A DNA stretch of 64,000 nucleotides from Flagellimonas oceani (GTDB taxonomy: Bacteria > Bacteroidota > Bacteroidia > Flavobacteriales > Flavobacteriaceae): assembly GCF_011068285.1 (NCBI RefSeq), contig NZ_CP049616.1, forward strand, positions 3,678,001-3,742,000, in the 5' to 3' direction. Under the pieces are notes generated by a model. It did not search any database. It was not told where the DNA came from and saw nothing but the letters and a program-made list of their open reading frames with translations. Position numbers and translations under genes: made by a program. Every line of letters starts with the position of its first letter. Position 1 is the first letter of the stretch. Below are positions 46,701 through 56,404 of the stretch, one piece after another.

Positions 46701-49632
46701 ACACTCCTTCATCTGGAATAGGAAGCGGCAATGTCTCATTATGGGGACTCTCACCACTAGGGACCGAGTTTTGATAGTAATCCGTATTTGGCAGTTCCGG
46801 CTTTCTCCATTCGGTCTCCCCAACTCCTTTATATTCTATACCTGCAAAGACAGAATTCGTGATTTCTGTCAGATTGAATTCTGTAGGCGAGTTATAAAAT
46901 CCCTTGTCCACCGATAAATCTTCCTGTTCATCCACAAAAAGGGAAACAAATCTTGCCTTGCCATCTTGTGTATACCCTTCATTATCGGTCAAGGGCAAGG
47001 CCTCTTCATTTATTCCATTATTAGGGTAGATCCCAGGTACCGGTTGCTTTAAATCTATGGGGCTTGGTAAACGTTCATCGCTTTTTGATGTTGGGATCGT
47101 GATATACCGGTGCTCTGTATCTTCGGTGATGTACTGTCCACCTTGAAAAGTAACCTTGGTTTCATATACGGCCATATAGACAAAAGCGTCATTGTTTTGC
47201 ACGGCCGTATCCACATCCAAATGGCCGAGGCCCAACATCCGGGCCACATGATAATCCAAGGAGGCTTGTTGCAATAATGTTAAATTCGCAATTTCAAAGG
47301 AATCATCTTCCGGATTGGTCACACCATCTGGCAAAACATCACTGAAAGTAAAGCTTTCCACCGCTGAAGGATTGTTCTCATCGTCACTCAATGTTATATA
47401 ATCCTGGACCGTTTCCTTAATACTACTTTGGGTATTCGTATTGGTTACGTTCCATTTATTTTTATAATTCTGAATGTTGACAAATGCATCATCATTATAG
47501 CGTTGCCATTGGCCGTTTACCAAGTCTGAAGAAGGTTCCAAACGTGAAAACACTTCTGCATCGTTAGTGGAAAGGGAGAAATCTCCCAAATCCGTCCAAC
47601 CTGATCCATTCTCAATGTTTGATGACAAAGTGCTATAAAACTCAAGAGAAATACTGGTTATCTCACAATTGATTAACCGGAAACGGAAACTACGACCATT
47701 TTCGGTCACCATTCGGGTATTGGACAATTGTGAGGTTCCCGTAAACGTTTTGCGCACCAAAATGGCCTTTTCAGCGGTCAATTTATTTTCCTCAACAGAA
47801 AGCAATTCGGTCTCCACTACTGGAGAAGTCCCAGCATTCACATTGAACTCTAATGAAAAAAACAATTCACTCTTGCTCTCCAACTCTAAAAGTTCGGAGC
47901 CATACCCGGCCAAGAATTGAGTGGGTTGCGTTAAAGGGTCAATTGTGTTTCTTACTGTACTATATTGGTTCTTATTTCTAAAATAGAGATAGACTTTGAT
48001 TCCATTGGCCTCGTATAACCAGACCGCATTGCGGTTATCGACCACTTTGGGAGCCTGACTCAAATCAAAAGTCGTCCTAGAAGCCACGTAAGGGGCTCGA
48101 TAAATCTTTACAAAATCATCTGCCTTGTTATAATTAGCTATGGTAGAGGCCAAATTACCTTTAGGCAAATGTTTGATCAGGTCTTTTTTTAGCAACCATC
48201 TTAAATGAATTCCTTCAGCACTTCCATCAGTACCGGTTGAGCCCGCTGATTGAAGGTAGAGATGGGGAGATTGGAAATATGGTTCAATAACTTCAGGACA
48301 AGAAAAGACAATTTGAGCAGTAAAACTTTCTGTCGCCACTGACTTGTTTATATTCGGAGTATTAGCCAATACTGTAATAGGTACAGGATCCTGGTTCAAA
48401 AAAAAGTCGACATTGTCGGTTGCTAAACTGTTTGAGAATCGATTGTTGATGTCGAAACATTCTTCATCAATCTCCTCAAAGGAATGGTTTATATCCAGAG
48501 AGTAGAGATTATTGCCACCAACTTCACTTTTTTGAAAATAAATTTTCCCGTTAAGAAGAAAATGTGACTCAAACCGAATATTTTGATATCTCCATTGTTT
48601 CAGTTCCAATGTATCCAAATTAAATGAATACATTACATCATCATATATATTAGAAGAACTAATTTCAGAGTAATACGGACCGTAAAAGATATTATCCTGT
48701 CCAGGATTTTTTCTACTGTTTAATATAAAAATATTAGGGTAAGTTCCATTATAAATAAGTAATCTCTTTCCCTGTACCAAATTGTTTGTATCATTAATAG
48801 GAATCGAGAAATAGCAAACACTTCTTAGTCCATCATCCCCCGATAGACGTATTCTAATAGTCAATGTGGTATTAGTGAAAGCCATTCCAAGAGATTGAAC
48901 AAACTTATTTGTACTTCCCGAAAATAAACTTTCAGGTATCCTATATCGCCTAGTCTGTTCTTGTATCAGATTAGAATCAAAGGTTATCAATACTACAGCT
49001 CCAAATAAATTATTGGGGTTTTGATTTGCAGGAATAAGCTTTTCCCTAAGAAGAAGATAAATTTTATTATGTGATTCATGGTAGTATAACGAGCGACCTA
49101 GTGCATCACCATTAACATCATCGGTAATTTGAATAGTATTGATGTTGGTCCCACTTCCATTAAATCTCATTAATATATCTTGGTTAACAAGGAAAATATA
49201 AAACTCATCATTGGAACCAAAAACAACATCTATAAAACTTCCCGTTGAATAATCAATAATTTTTTTTCCCCAAATCAAGATACCTTCTTGAGAAATTCTG
49301 TAAGCATTTAACTCTTGTATTACGTTTCCATTAACATCATTATTGTATCCCAGTATAAGAAAATCTCCATTACTGAACTTTAAAGCGTTTTCGTTAGCTG
49401 CCTGACCTAAATTCACAAAAACACTACAAATTGGATTACCATCTAAGCTTAAATCACTAAAAATATATCCATTATATATATTTGAAACACCGCTTTTGGT
49501 CCCTATAAAAGCTCTTCGAGAAATATAGGGGCTAAGGTTAGAAGCATAAGTGTAGTGAAAAAAAGAATAATCATCTAAACTTAATATTTCATCAGATTCA
49601 TTTTTGTATTGATATTCTTTAATATTGAGCAT
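43777..49632 (-). CDS. Giant protein with C-terminal Fn3-like domains (1951 aa)
   Basis: There is no signal peptide and no T9SS-type C-terminal sorting domain that I can see. Residues ~1-430 look like a repeated beta structure, perhaps a propeller. At 460-492 is a distinctive motif (SAGSTGTDGSAEGIHLRWLL, then HLPKGN). The middle is long beta-rich sequence; the last ~300 residues resemble fibronectin-III-like repeats (IKRIALYRALSASDAL, YYRIVVSKEIEYAD, YILFKMTNEGQW). It starts 1 base after the stop of the 1939-residue gene, so the two are surely co-made. Family unknown to me; a structural or adhesive role is inference. Confidence 0.85.
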   Translation of the reverse strand: MLNIKEYQYKNESDEILSLDDYSFFHYTYASNLSPYISRRAFIGTKSGVSNIYNGYIFSDLSLDGNPICSVFVNLGQAANENALKFSNGDFLILGYNNDVNGNVIQELNAYRISQEGILIWGKKIIDYSTGSFIDVVFGSNDEFYIFLVNQDILMRFNGSGTNINTIQITDDVNGDALGRSLYYHESHNKIYLLLREKLIPANQNPNNLFGAVVLITFDSNLIQEQTRRYRIPESLFSGSTNKFVQSLGMAFTNTTLTIRIRLSGDDGLRSVCYFSIPINDTNNLVQGKRLLIYNGTYPNIFILNSRKNPGQDNIFYGPYYSEISSSNIYDDVMYSFNLDTLELKQWRYQNIRFESHFLLNGKIYFQKSEVGGNNLYSLDINHSFEEIDEECFDINNRFSNSLATDNVDFFLNQDPVPITVLANTPNINKSVATESFTAQIVFSCPEVIEPYFQSPHLYLQSAGSTGTDGSAEGIHLRWLLKKDLIKHLPKGNLASTIANYNKADDFVKIYRAPYVASRTTFDLSQAPKVVDNRNAVWLYEANGIKVYLYFRNKNQYSTVRNTIDPLTQPTQFLAGYGSELLELESKSELFFSLEFNVNAGTSPVVETELLSVEENKLTAEKAILVRKTFTGTSQLSNTRMVTENGRSFRFRLINCEITSISLEFYSTLSSNIENGSGWTDLGDFSLSTNDAEVFSRLEPSSDLVNGQWQRYNDDAFVNIQNYKNKWNVTNTNTQSSIKETVQDYITLSDDENNPSAVESFTFSDVLPDGVTNPEDDSFEIANLTLLQQASLDYHVARMLGLGHLDVDTAVQNNDAFVYMAVYETKVTFQGGQYITEDTEHRYITIPTSKSDERLPSPIDLKQPVPGIYPNNGINEEALPLTDNEGYTQDGKARFVSLFVDEQEDLSVDKGFYNSPTEFNLTEITNSVFAGIEYKGVGETEWRKPELPNTDYYQNSVPSGESPHNETLPLPIPDEGVSLYVHRERENGEHIYGSYGINWFSRASESSVQWNLVTNIQPKDTLVPPHNRSALLIREESPLLLTSSNEQQRLENIPGSDKTLIRLTFDYNTREELMTYKVTPENMNGATDPLDTDAIFPDSQEVFADEVEIYFRSKLPLNVTGKALSVQDHSSNEVLSVITTGSYILDSTGETLMPSIPTSQLANFVGGVLVLEESEFIIHEVTEAVEGPVFTVYKKQLSDRLQTGAEPSPNEELQSPVIKGDGMLMAVENLQNVSSWGTPNPHPLKVQIGDNWTVHRELITREGPDDGVLEEIVEKSRGIWDTALIEEDPQPIGFDGNGQPIEEHRGFYKATFSSTQLSNHPQSSGANPVEWYKGTIRVHTQDEPNGNRKALDVIKIENVGTSNNLVVYFVDNGFSSDSAYDAIQIGNVQVNFYPGYRVYLYENATAGITDSTTLPNAGEGTRYTCFGFRSVGNSGAYASRISVPTIMFAQEDVKPLVPELPVGASYATRPDSFGKSTYTLTTQFSHRPHGVQYYRTNDDAILNVLYSPSTVQTVKEGIEQSDMSFLSNRWQNLLGFDYNYPPESYQTDGLFAIYPENEEGYRLPNPDNENLFDVGGGEIPGSIVPGLMADRIQQAINLLFTPLTEIPILYDYINTGQDYNPINKKQVIRDENGALLPPAPPETSDFDIAPMAKIVATNKVQFTDFGLDGTSNNLYFYGVKELGNQMQISDFSPILGPIKLVNTNPPKAPSIKKAVPIIEDVILGIAPQIRIEVNAYPKVENIKRIALYRALSASDALSVRSMEKVAEIALDATGQINDNVWEVSDDFSSLVEVPYADPIYYRIVVSKEIEYADKDDPNTVVTDYVPSIPSKLLVTAIVENGVPLAPQLSYTADTGAGQLDNVVLEWGKTAYNAKYILFKMTNEGQWTKIYEITSNEETISVPLLQTELATDTLLVEDTDGNNIYHHFKVTVENTSNSISQEDEILTVPMNN

Positions 49633-49633
49633 A

Positions 49634-52600
49634 CTAAGTGATATTTATGTTTTCAACCAATAACATGTCATTTTCAATATATTCCACTCCATTCCACAAG
49701 AAATGCCTGAACTGGAATCGTAGGGCATTATTAGTTATTCTTTTGTTGTTTCTCATAATCAAAACCTGTGAACCATCCTTTGAATATAGCATATGGTAAT
49801 TGCCATCAGGGTCGTCATTGGCGTTGTTCAATATTTTGATGGTTTCCCTTAATTCATCCTTAGGAATTTTTGGGTCGTTGAATGGTTCAGGGTTTCGTAT
49901 CAATAAGGCAATGGTATCACCCGTATTTTGATCCACAACGGCATTGAACTCAGTTGTTTCTGCTGTAGGTAAGGGGGATAATCCAAAAACCCCTTCCATA
50001 ATCCGGTCAAAATAGTCCACATATCGATCCTCCAATACTTGTGCCGCAGCATCTGGAGATCCCTCCACTTCTATCAAACTATATGCTGAATCAATCTGGG
50101 CAGTTGAAAGGTCCAATTGGATTTTGAAGATGGCCTCCTTTTGGTTTCCATTGCCATCTTCCAACAGATAACTGTTTATCTGTTCAGTAAAATTCGCATA
50201 TCTGGAAGTTTGGAATGCATAGTTGTGCAGTTCAATCATATTACCATTGTACACACTGTTCACCATAGCCGTATAGAGTTTTTGTGGCTTTAGATTGGTC
50301 AAGTTGACCGTCCTAATTTTACTCTTGGGCCGAATTGCACTGCCTCCGACAACCACACAACTGAAATTTGAATCCTGGGCCGTAACTAAGTTGTTCCAAT
50401 GCTGTAAATAGGTAGGCATTAAGGCAGCATTGTCCTCATCCCATGATTCAATTCCACCCGGAATTGTGGTCTCATCAAATTCAGGTGGCAATGGATAAGG
50501 AATCAAGGTATCATTTACGGGATCCTTGATCATGATTTTCATTTCAGCAGGTATCAGGGAAGACCCATTGAATGCTGGCCAGTCGTTAAACATATGAAAG
50601 GTCTGTGGCCTTACAAAGAACAATTGGAGCTTGGCCTCCGCATTGCTATAAAACAACGGTTTGGACTGTAACAAGTTGCCATCCGCATTGGGATAAGAAC
50701 GGTTGTAATCGATATACTTTCGTAAGTTGGCCAATGGATATTTATCTGGATCCAATAAAAGTCCATTACCGTCCCGCTCTCCACCATAGTCCACACCTTG
50801 TGCATTATGGAAATGACCCAATGGGCCAGCTGTTCTAAATCCATAGTAATAATGGTATTCACCATTGGTATTTGCCTCATCACTGTCGACAGTATCCTTA
50901 AGTTTTAAATGGATATAGTACTTGGTATCCGGTCTCCAAATGGGAGCCACCACTTTGGATACGGCATCCGTACCCAAATCAAAGTCTTCCTGTATGGCCG
51001 CCTGTGCTGGAATGTTCGTGTTGAACTCGTAATCTGCCTCTGAAAGCCAACAAACTTCATGTAACAAACTGGTACAGGTAGTGTAATCCTGTAGCGAATC
51101 CAAAACAATATCCTTTGCTCCTACAACAAAGGAAGTTCCAATCTGCATTTGTCCAATTCCTCCACTCAACACTGTTCCTGGAATGCTTCCGGTACAACCA
51201 GATTGGATCAAGTCAACGATTTCTTGTTTTTTGGCCTCTACTTGAGCATTGTCCAATTCATCGGAAAGTACAATTTCACCATTATTCTCTCCAATGAAGT
51301 CGTTATAAGCTTGTTCATAAAATTCTTCTATCTCTTCATTAAGGGCATTGATCTGCTCAACCTGTGGAAAATCCGGCTGGACCACTACCATGGTAAAGCT
51401 ATCCGCGGCATTTTCATAAACTACTTCCTGATTTAACTGAGAACGTGTCTTGTATAGGGTTCCAACCAATTCATATTCGGTCTCTAGGGATATATCATTG
51501 ATAATTGGTCGGTAAAAAGAAATGGTCACTCCTTCCGAAATCGTCGACATTTTAAATGTCAACTTTTTGGATGGATTGGGAAGTCGTAACTCGACAGCCA
51601 TGAAATTGTAAATCTCTAAAGATTTGTCGAAATTAAAGTCATTGGGCTTTTGAACTACCCTGGCCTTATATTCTTCACCCAGTTCCCCAAGAAATAGCGG
51701 GCCTCTTACCAAAAATGACATTCGTCCTGTCGTAAAAAAATTGTCGAGATCATCAAAGGAATTCTCAATTTTGATATAGGTGATGTACTCGACATCAGTA
51801 GACTTTCTCAACCAATTGGCACATTCTAGTTCCAACTCCTCAGTTTTACAAAACAAGGAGGATGCCGTAACGCCCAAACGTTCGGGAACGAACCAACCCG
51901 GTTCGCCCAACTGCGTATAAGAAAATGGGTTGTCCCCAAGAATTCGCAAGGCATTATATTCTCTACCTGTTTTTTGCCAATGTCCCAATTTTAAATTGGC
52001 TGTTTCTTGTGGGGTAAGGTCACTGGCCTCATTGATCAACACTTCATAGGGGTTATAGTCCTGCCATGCGCTTCCGTCCCAGGCCTTAATTTCTATATCC
52101 TCCATGCTATAGGCATGTTTAACCTGTCTTACCTCCTTACCACGAACCGTCTTCTGCGGAGGAATCAATTCAATATAGTTTTGTGGAGCATTGGTCACTC
52201 CTCCCGTTTTATTTGCCACAAGGTTTGGGTTCAAGGGCTTGGCAAACTTGATATCGATATAGGTGTCCAAGGGCAATACCGTACTGTTGAACTTGTCATC
52301 ACTGTCAGAAGGAATAAAATCTGAGTCCGTAATATCATTGTCATTTAAATGAACCAAATCAAAAGTGTCCCCTGTGAGCATATGAACCCCTTTGGCAAGT
52401 TCCAATACACGTTCCTGTGCAATCGGCGGCACTGGAGTCCTATCAATCTCCCTGGATTTTTCCCATTTAAGTTCCACTTTGCCACAGAACTTAATCTTGA
52501 CAAGGAAGATTCTAACTTTGACACAAAGTCTAAATTTTCCATATATCAAGAAGGGTTTGGCCGCTTCTACACCAAATACCAAATCCAAGCCAATTGAAAC

Positions 52601-55453
52601 ACTAATAATTTTAATATCGACCTCTGCCTGTCCGCCAGCTGCTAGATAACCTCCAATCTGGGGCCGTTCAAAACTGATGAACCCTCCTACTTCTACATAC
52701 GCATATGCTCTTACACGGACGGGGCCATATTTTTTATTAAACTCAAATTCTGCTTTTGCTCCGGCCTCTATTCCCCTGGCAGAAAGCTGCAGATAGGTCT
52801 GTGCCGTTAATAGAGTAAGCAACCTAGCCGATATGGGCTCTTGTCTCGTACCAAAATTAATATACCAAGCGGAAGGGTTGTTAAAGAAAAAGCCTGCCTC
52901 CACTTTGGCCTGCATATCCAAAATCCAGCCATTATTCTGTGGAATGCTGAAATCCGCTCCCAATCCAGCTTCAATGGAATCATCCCCTATGGCCATAAAG
53001 GCAAAGAAGGGTGGTTCATCCGTATCGTCCAACTCCAATCGCTTGCTCAATATGCTGGCCTTACCCTCTACAAAAAACAAGCTGGGTATGGACAACAACA
53101 TAAATACCCTAAATGAAATAATGCTGTCATTGCCATAGGTAGCTATGGATGCTCCTGCACCTATGGATACCGGATCTTCATAATCCGTGGTCTGTTCCGG
53201 ACCACTGAATTTATCAATATTGATGCCCCGCTGGGGGTATACATAATAATCGTACCAGCTGTCCTCTCCTGAAGTCAGCCCGATTGCCTCCTTTTCCGCA
53301 ACGTAACGATATCCCAAAAGACCTCGAAAACCAAATACGCCCAAACCTGTTGATGCTAATGGAATAGGAGTCGGAATCTCCACGTTAGCATCCACAATGA
53401 ATGCTGGATACTGGGGTTGCAATCGCATTTCTGCACTACCACTAACACCCAACTTGGGAAGTTTAACGGAAATACCACCGGCATATTCTGTGGACACTCC
53501 TGGCTCTGGAATGGATAAATATCCATTTATAATGGCCGTTGCTGTGTCAGGGGAGGCATTCCCAGGGATAATGATGTCCACTTCTATTGTGCTGATGCGT
53601 ATATAGGAATGATGGGGTTTGCCATTGGCATTATCATCATCAATAGTATAATAATATCGCACTCCATCGCCTCTGACATCCACCCCTAATGGGTCAAGGT
53701 TCAAAGCACCATCAAAACCCCAACATTTGTATTCACGTATGGTTCCGTTATACTCTTGCTGGTGGGATGTATAATTGAGGTTGGTAATGTTCATTTTGGC
53801 CGGACCCAGACAAATGCCAAAATTCGTGGGCAAGGGTATGGTTCCCCCGACTACTTCAAAACTACCATTGCTATAAATACGAATTGCGGGCAAAGCGATG
53901 CGAATGTTGTCCCCGCCAGCTTCATTGCACAACAGTTTGTTCATCACAGCATTGGTAAATTCCAATTCTGCCGTGGTACCTATAAAGAAATTATCATCTT
54001 CCTGCCCAAGTTCAATTCCCTGTATGTACAGTTTCAACACTTCGGGAATTTCAATGGGGGCAAATCCATCTTGCTCTGAGGCCGTAATCAAGAAATCCCC
54101 ATCCGAATCCAAATGCCCCGTAATATCTATTTCTGCATCATTGCCATTGGCATCCCTAAGGCGCGGAATCTTTAATTGCCCAGCAATATTTGAAGAAACT
54201 ATTTTGTTCCTATCAAAATTGATATCAAAAGCCGAAAAACCGACCTCAAAACCATTAGTGCCAACCGTTTTGACCAATAAAGGATCACTGGTGCCATTTA
54301 CTACCTCCAGAGCTAGTCGCCCTGAAAAGCCTCCCGTACCCACCAAGATATCATAACCGGCCAACTGTGCCGTCGTGTTAGGGTTATTTTCTGTATTATC
54401 AAACCATTTTTTAGGCAGGGTTATTGCCGCTGTTTGGGCATAGACACCTTTAAATCCTGGACCACGGCCATAAGCATCAGCTTCAGGAATGTTCCGTCCT
54501 TCTTCGAGATCCACTTTAAGGTTGGTGAACTCAATAATCAGCCCTGTATTACCGATCATGGATTGTGTCAGGGAAAAACTTTGTGCCTCTTGAAATTCAA
54601 AACCGGCTTCAGACGAATATATCAGACTCCCTATATTGAAAGACAAAATGGATACGTCAGGTTCTGGCAAGGGTTCCAATTGGGCATCAACTGGCACCAA
54701 CCATTTTCTCGGGAACTGCAATCCTACAGAAAGATTAGGAATCAAAACCCTGAATTTTACCTTTAAAATCCGGTTTAGACTATCTGTGGTAATGGAGCCG
54801 TACCATGATGCAAAAACCCCATTGAGATTGTCAAGGCTCTCACTAAAATCAGCACCTGTGAGATATTGATCTACTACAAAACCAATGACATCTAAATCAG
54901 CCTTCTCAATCTGGTTGACCACATCGGTCACTTGCAGACTTGTAGGCACCGTTGGATCTACAAAAATGGAAGACCCTTGTCCTGTATTAAATGCACTTAC
55001 AAAGTCTTCTAAAGTATCAGCCCCAGTAAAGAAACTGCCCAATACCTGATCTAACACTTCGGTCTTGGTAATGCCCGCCAGTTCCATAAGCACCTCAACT
55101 ATGGAGGTTACACTATTATCAAAAGAGCTGAAATTGAAACCGTTCAGGTATTTGAGCACCTCCCAGCTGTAATCAAAAGATATGGGTATTTCGGTATTGC
55201 CCTGCCCATTGGGGTTTAAAACCAGTTTTAGGTCTTGGACAAAAGGGATGTTCAACCCCAAGGGATTAAAGGTAACCAGGGTCATGGCATAATAGGCCGC
55301 TTCTCCATGGTAACTTTGCCCTACCCTAAAATCTTTAAAATAGACCTCGTCCAAGACATTTTCCAATGCTTCGCGCAACCCTTGCAATTCTGAGGGTATC
55401 TTCTCTAAAGGCAATAGGTCACTGACTACTGGATATAAAGGATTTGTGGGCAT
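49634..55453 (-). CDS. Giant beta-rich protein (1939 aa)
   Basis: There is no signal peptide. The first ~1000 residues are long amphipathic beta stretches with glycine-rich turns (GGYLAAGGQAEVDIKIISVS, GLDLVFGVEA, FRLCVKVRIFLVKIKFCGKV), reminiscent of the DUF6603-type giant proteins; this is recall, not a search. From about 1040 onward the sequence is more varied, with a helical acidic segment (EEIEEFYEQAYNDFIGE). It may form a long barrel or lipid-groove-like rod. It precedes the 1951-residue gene with a 1-base gap. Function unknown. Confidence 0.83.
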   Translation of the reverse strand: MPTNPLYPVVSDLLPLEKIPSELQGLREALENVLDEVYFKDFRVGQSYHGEAAYYAMTLVTFNPLGLNIPFVQDLKLVLNPNGQGNTEIPISFDYSWEVLKYLNGFNFSSFDNSVTSIVEVLMELAGITKTEVLDQVLGSFFTGADTLEDFVSAFNTGQGSSIFVDPTVPTSLQVTDVVNQIEKADLDVIGFVVDQYLTGADFSESLDNLNGVFASWYGSITTDSLNRILKVKFRVLIPNLSVGLQFPRKWLVPVDAQLEPLPEPDVSILSFNIGSLIYSSEAGFEFQEAQSFSLTQSMIGNTGLIIEFTNLKVDLEEGRNIPEADAYGRGPGFKGVYAQTAAITLPKKWFDNTENNPNTTAQLAGYDILVGTGGFSGRLALEVVNGTSDPLLVKTVGTNGFEVGFSAFDINFDRNKIVSSNIAGQLKIPRLRDANGNDAEIDITGHLDSDGDFLITASEQDGFAPIEIPEVLKLYIQGIELGQEDDNFFIGTTAELEFTNAVMNKLLCNEAGGDNIRIALPAIRIYSNGSFEVVGGTIPLPTNFGICLGPAKMNITNLNYTSHQQEYNGTIREYKCWGFDGALNLDPLGVDVRGDGVRYYYTIDDDNANGKPHHSYIRISTIEVDIIIPGNASPDTATAIINGYLSIPEPGVSTEYAGGISVKLPKLGVSGSAEMRLQPQYPAFIVDANVEIPTPIPLASTGLGVFGFRGLLGYRYVAEKEAIGLTSGEDSWYDYYVYPQRGINIDKFSGPEQTTDYEDPVSIGAGASIATYGNDSIISFRVFMLLSIPSLFFVEGKASILSKRLELDDTDEPPFFAFMAIGDDSIEAGLGADFSIPQNNGWILDMQAKVEAGFFFNNPSAWYINFGTRQEPISARLLTLLTAQTYLQLSARGIEAGAKAEFEFNKKYGPVRVRAYAYVEVGGFISFERPQIGGYLAAGGQAEVDIKIISVSIGLDLVFGVEAAKPFLIYGKFRLCVKVRIFLVKIKFCGKVELKWEKSREIDRTPVPPIAQERVLELAKGVHMLTGDTFDLVHLNDNDITDSDFIPSDSDDKFNSTVLPLDTYIDIKFAKPLNPNLVANKTGGVTNAPQNYIELIPPQKTVRGKEVRQVKHAYSMEDIEIKAWDGSAWQDYNPYEVLINEASDLTPQETANLKLGHWQKTGREYNALRILGDNPFSYTQLGEPGWFVPERLGVTASSLFCKTEELELECANWLRKSTDVEYITYIKIENSFDDLDNFFTTGRMSFLVRGPLFLGELGEEYKARVVQKPNDFNFDKSLEIYNFMAVELRLPNPSKKLTFKMSTISEGVTISFYRPIINDISLETEYELVGTLYKTRSQLNQEVVYENAADSFTMVVVQPDFPQVEQINALNEEIEEFYEQAYNDFIGENNGEIVLSDELDNAQVEAKKQEIVDLIQSGCTGSIPGTVLSGGIGQMQIGTSFVVGAKDIVLDSLQDYTTCTSLLHEVCWLSEADYEFNTNIPAQAAIQEDFDLGTDAVSKVVAPIWRPDTKYYIHLKLKDTVDSDEANTNGEYHYYYGFRTAGPLGHFHNAQGVDYGGERDGNGLLLDPDKYPLANLRKYIDYNRSYPNADGNLLQSKPLFYSNAEAKLQLFFVRPQTFHMFNDWPAFNGSSLIPAEMKIMIKDPVNDTLIPYPLPPEFDETTIPGGIESWDEDNAALMPTYLQHWNNLVTAQDSNFSCVVVGGSAIRPKSKIRTVNLTNLKPQKLYTAMVNSVYNGNMIELHNYAFQTSRYANFTEQINSYLLEDGNGNQKEAIFKIQLDLSTAQIDSAYSLIEVEGSPDAAAQVLEDRYVDYFDRIMEGVFGLSPLPTAETTEFNAVVDQNTGDTIALLIRNPEPFNDPKIPKDELRETIKILNNANDDPDGNYHMLYSKDGSQVLIMRNNKRITNNALRFQFRHFLWNGVEYIENDMLLVENINIT

Positions 55454-55467
55454 ATCTTTTATTTTTC

Positions 55468-56394
55468 TTATTCGTAATAGGTAAAGGTGCGCTCCCCAAT
55501 CAAATAGGGCTCGTTATCCCGGTAAATGACCATACGGGTCCAATTACCATAGTTATCTTCGTTCTCGTAAACTATTGTGTACATAAACCCGCCCATTACT
55601 GGAGCGGTAGCTCTTATCAGATAACCATCTTCATTAAAATCACGATAACTTTCTGGGGCTAAATACCTCTTCTTTCTAACCCCACTCGGATAATATTCAT
55701 AGTATATAGGAGGGTTGTTTTTATCCACCTTCTTTATCATGTTCCCATCTTGGTCATACTCATAGGTATAGGTGCCGTCCTCCACTTTTAACCCATTTTC
55801 GTATACAGGATGTCGCTCATAAACATTGGCTCGAATTCTGATGTCATCACAATCGTAATGAACAAAGGAAGTATCGATTTTTCTTATCATATCGTCATGC
55901 TCATTGTACTCATATATGATTTTTTGAGCTAACCAAAATTTATTATTATCACAATATGATGGTTCAAAATACCTTGCCAATACTTCCCTATTCTTATTAT
56001 CGTATTCGTATTGTTCCTTACCCAAGAGCACTTTTTTTAAGGGTGTTTTATATGTAAAGGATTCCACTAAGTTCCCCTTTGAATATTCATTGTGTATATG
56101 GTATGCAGGCTCGGTACTTCCTTTTTTATAATTTGTAAATCCTATCCGCTTACCTTCTTGGTTAAAGATTCGTTTGCCCCCCTCTCCGTTTAAGGTAAAG
56201 CTACTTGTGTTCACCAAGTTTCCTTTTTGGATAGTACCATCCTTCAAATCAGGTTTGTAGGTATTAATTTCCACTGATTGTATGGGTCCTCTGAGTATGG
56301 CATCCCAGTCCGTTATAACCTGTGAATTGGATTGACAACTCAGCATTACTACCATGACCAACATTAGCCCGAACATCTGTTTTGTGCATTTCAT
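55468..56394 (-). CDS. Lipoprotein with YD/RHS-like repeats (308 aa)
   Basis: The ATG at 56394-56392 gives a good lipoprotein signal (MKCTKQMFGLMLVMVVMLSC; C20). An ATG at 56418 would overlap the previous gene and add charged residues. The mature part contains repeats such as KEQYEYDNKNREVLARYFE, YTYEYDQDGNMIKKVDKN and YYEYYPSGVRKKRY, similar to YD/RHS-type or toxin-repeat-antitoxin folds. It sits between two giant-protein genes. It may be a membrane-anchored chaperone or immunity protein for them; this is inference. Confidence 0.8.
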   Translation of the reverse strand: MKCTKQMFGLMLVMVVMLSCQSNSQVITDWDAILRGPIQSVEINTYKPDLKDGTIQKGNLVNTSSFTLNGEGGKRIFNQEGKRIGFTNYKKGSTEPAYHIHNEYSKGNLVESFTYKTPLKKVLLGKEQYEYDNKNREVLARYFEPSYCDNNKFWLAQKIIYEYNEHDDMIRKIDTSFVHYDCDDIRIRANVYERHPVYENGLKVEDGTYTYEYDQDGNMIKKVDKNNPPIYYEYYPSGVRKKRYLAPESYRDFNEDGYLIRATAPVMGGFMYTIVYENEDNYGNWTRMVIYRDNEPYLIGERTFTYYE

Positions 56395-56404
56395 CTTCGT
56401 TACT

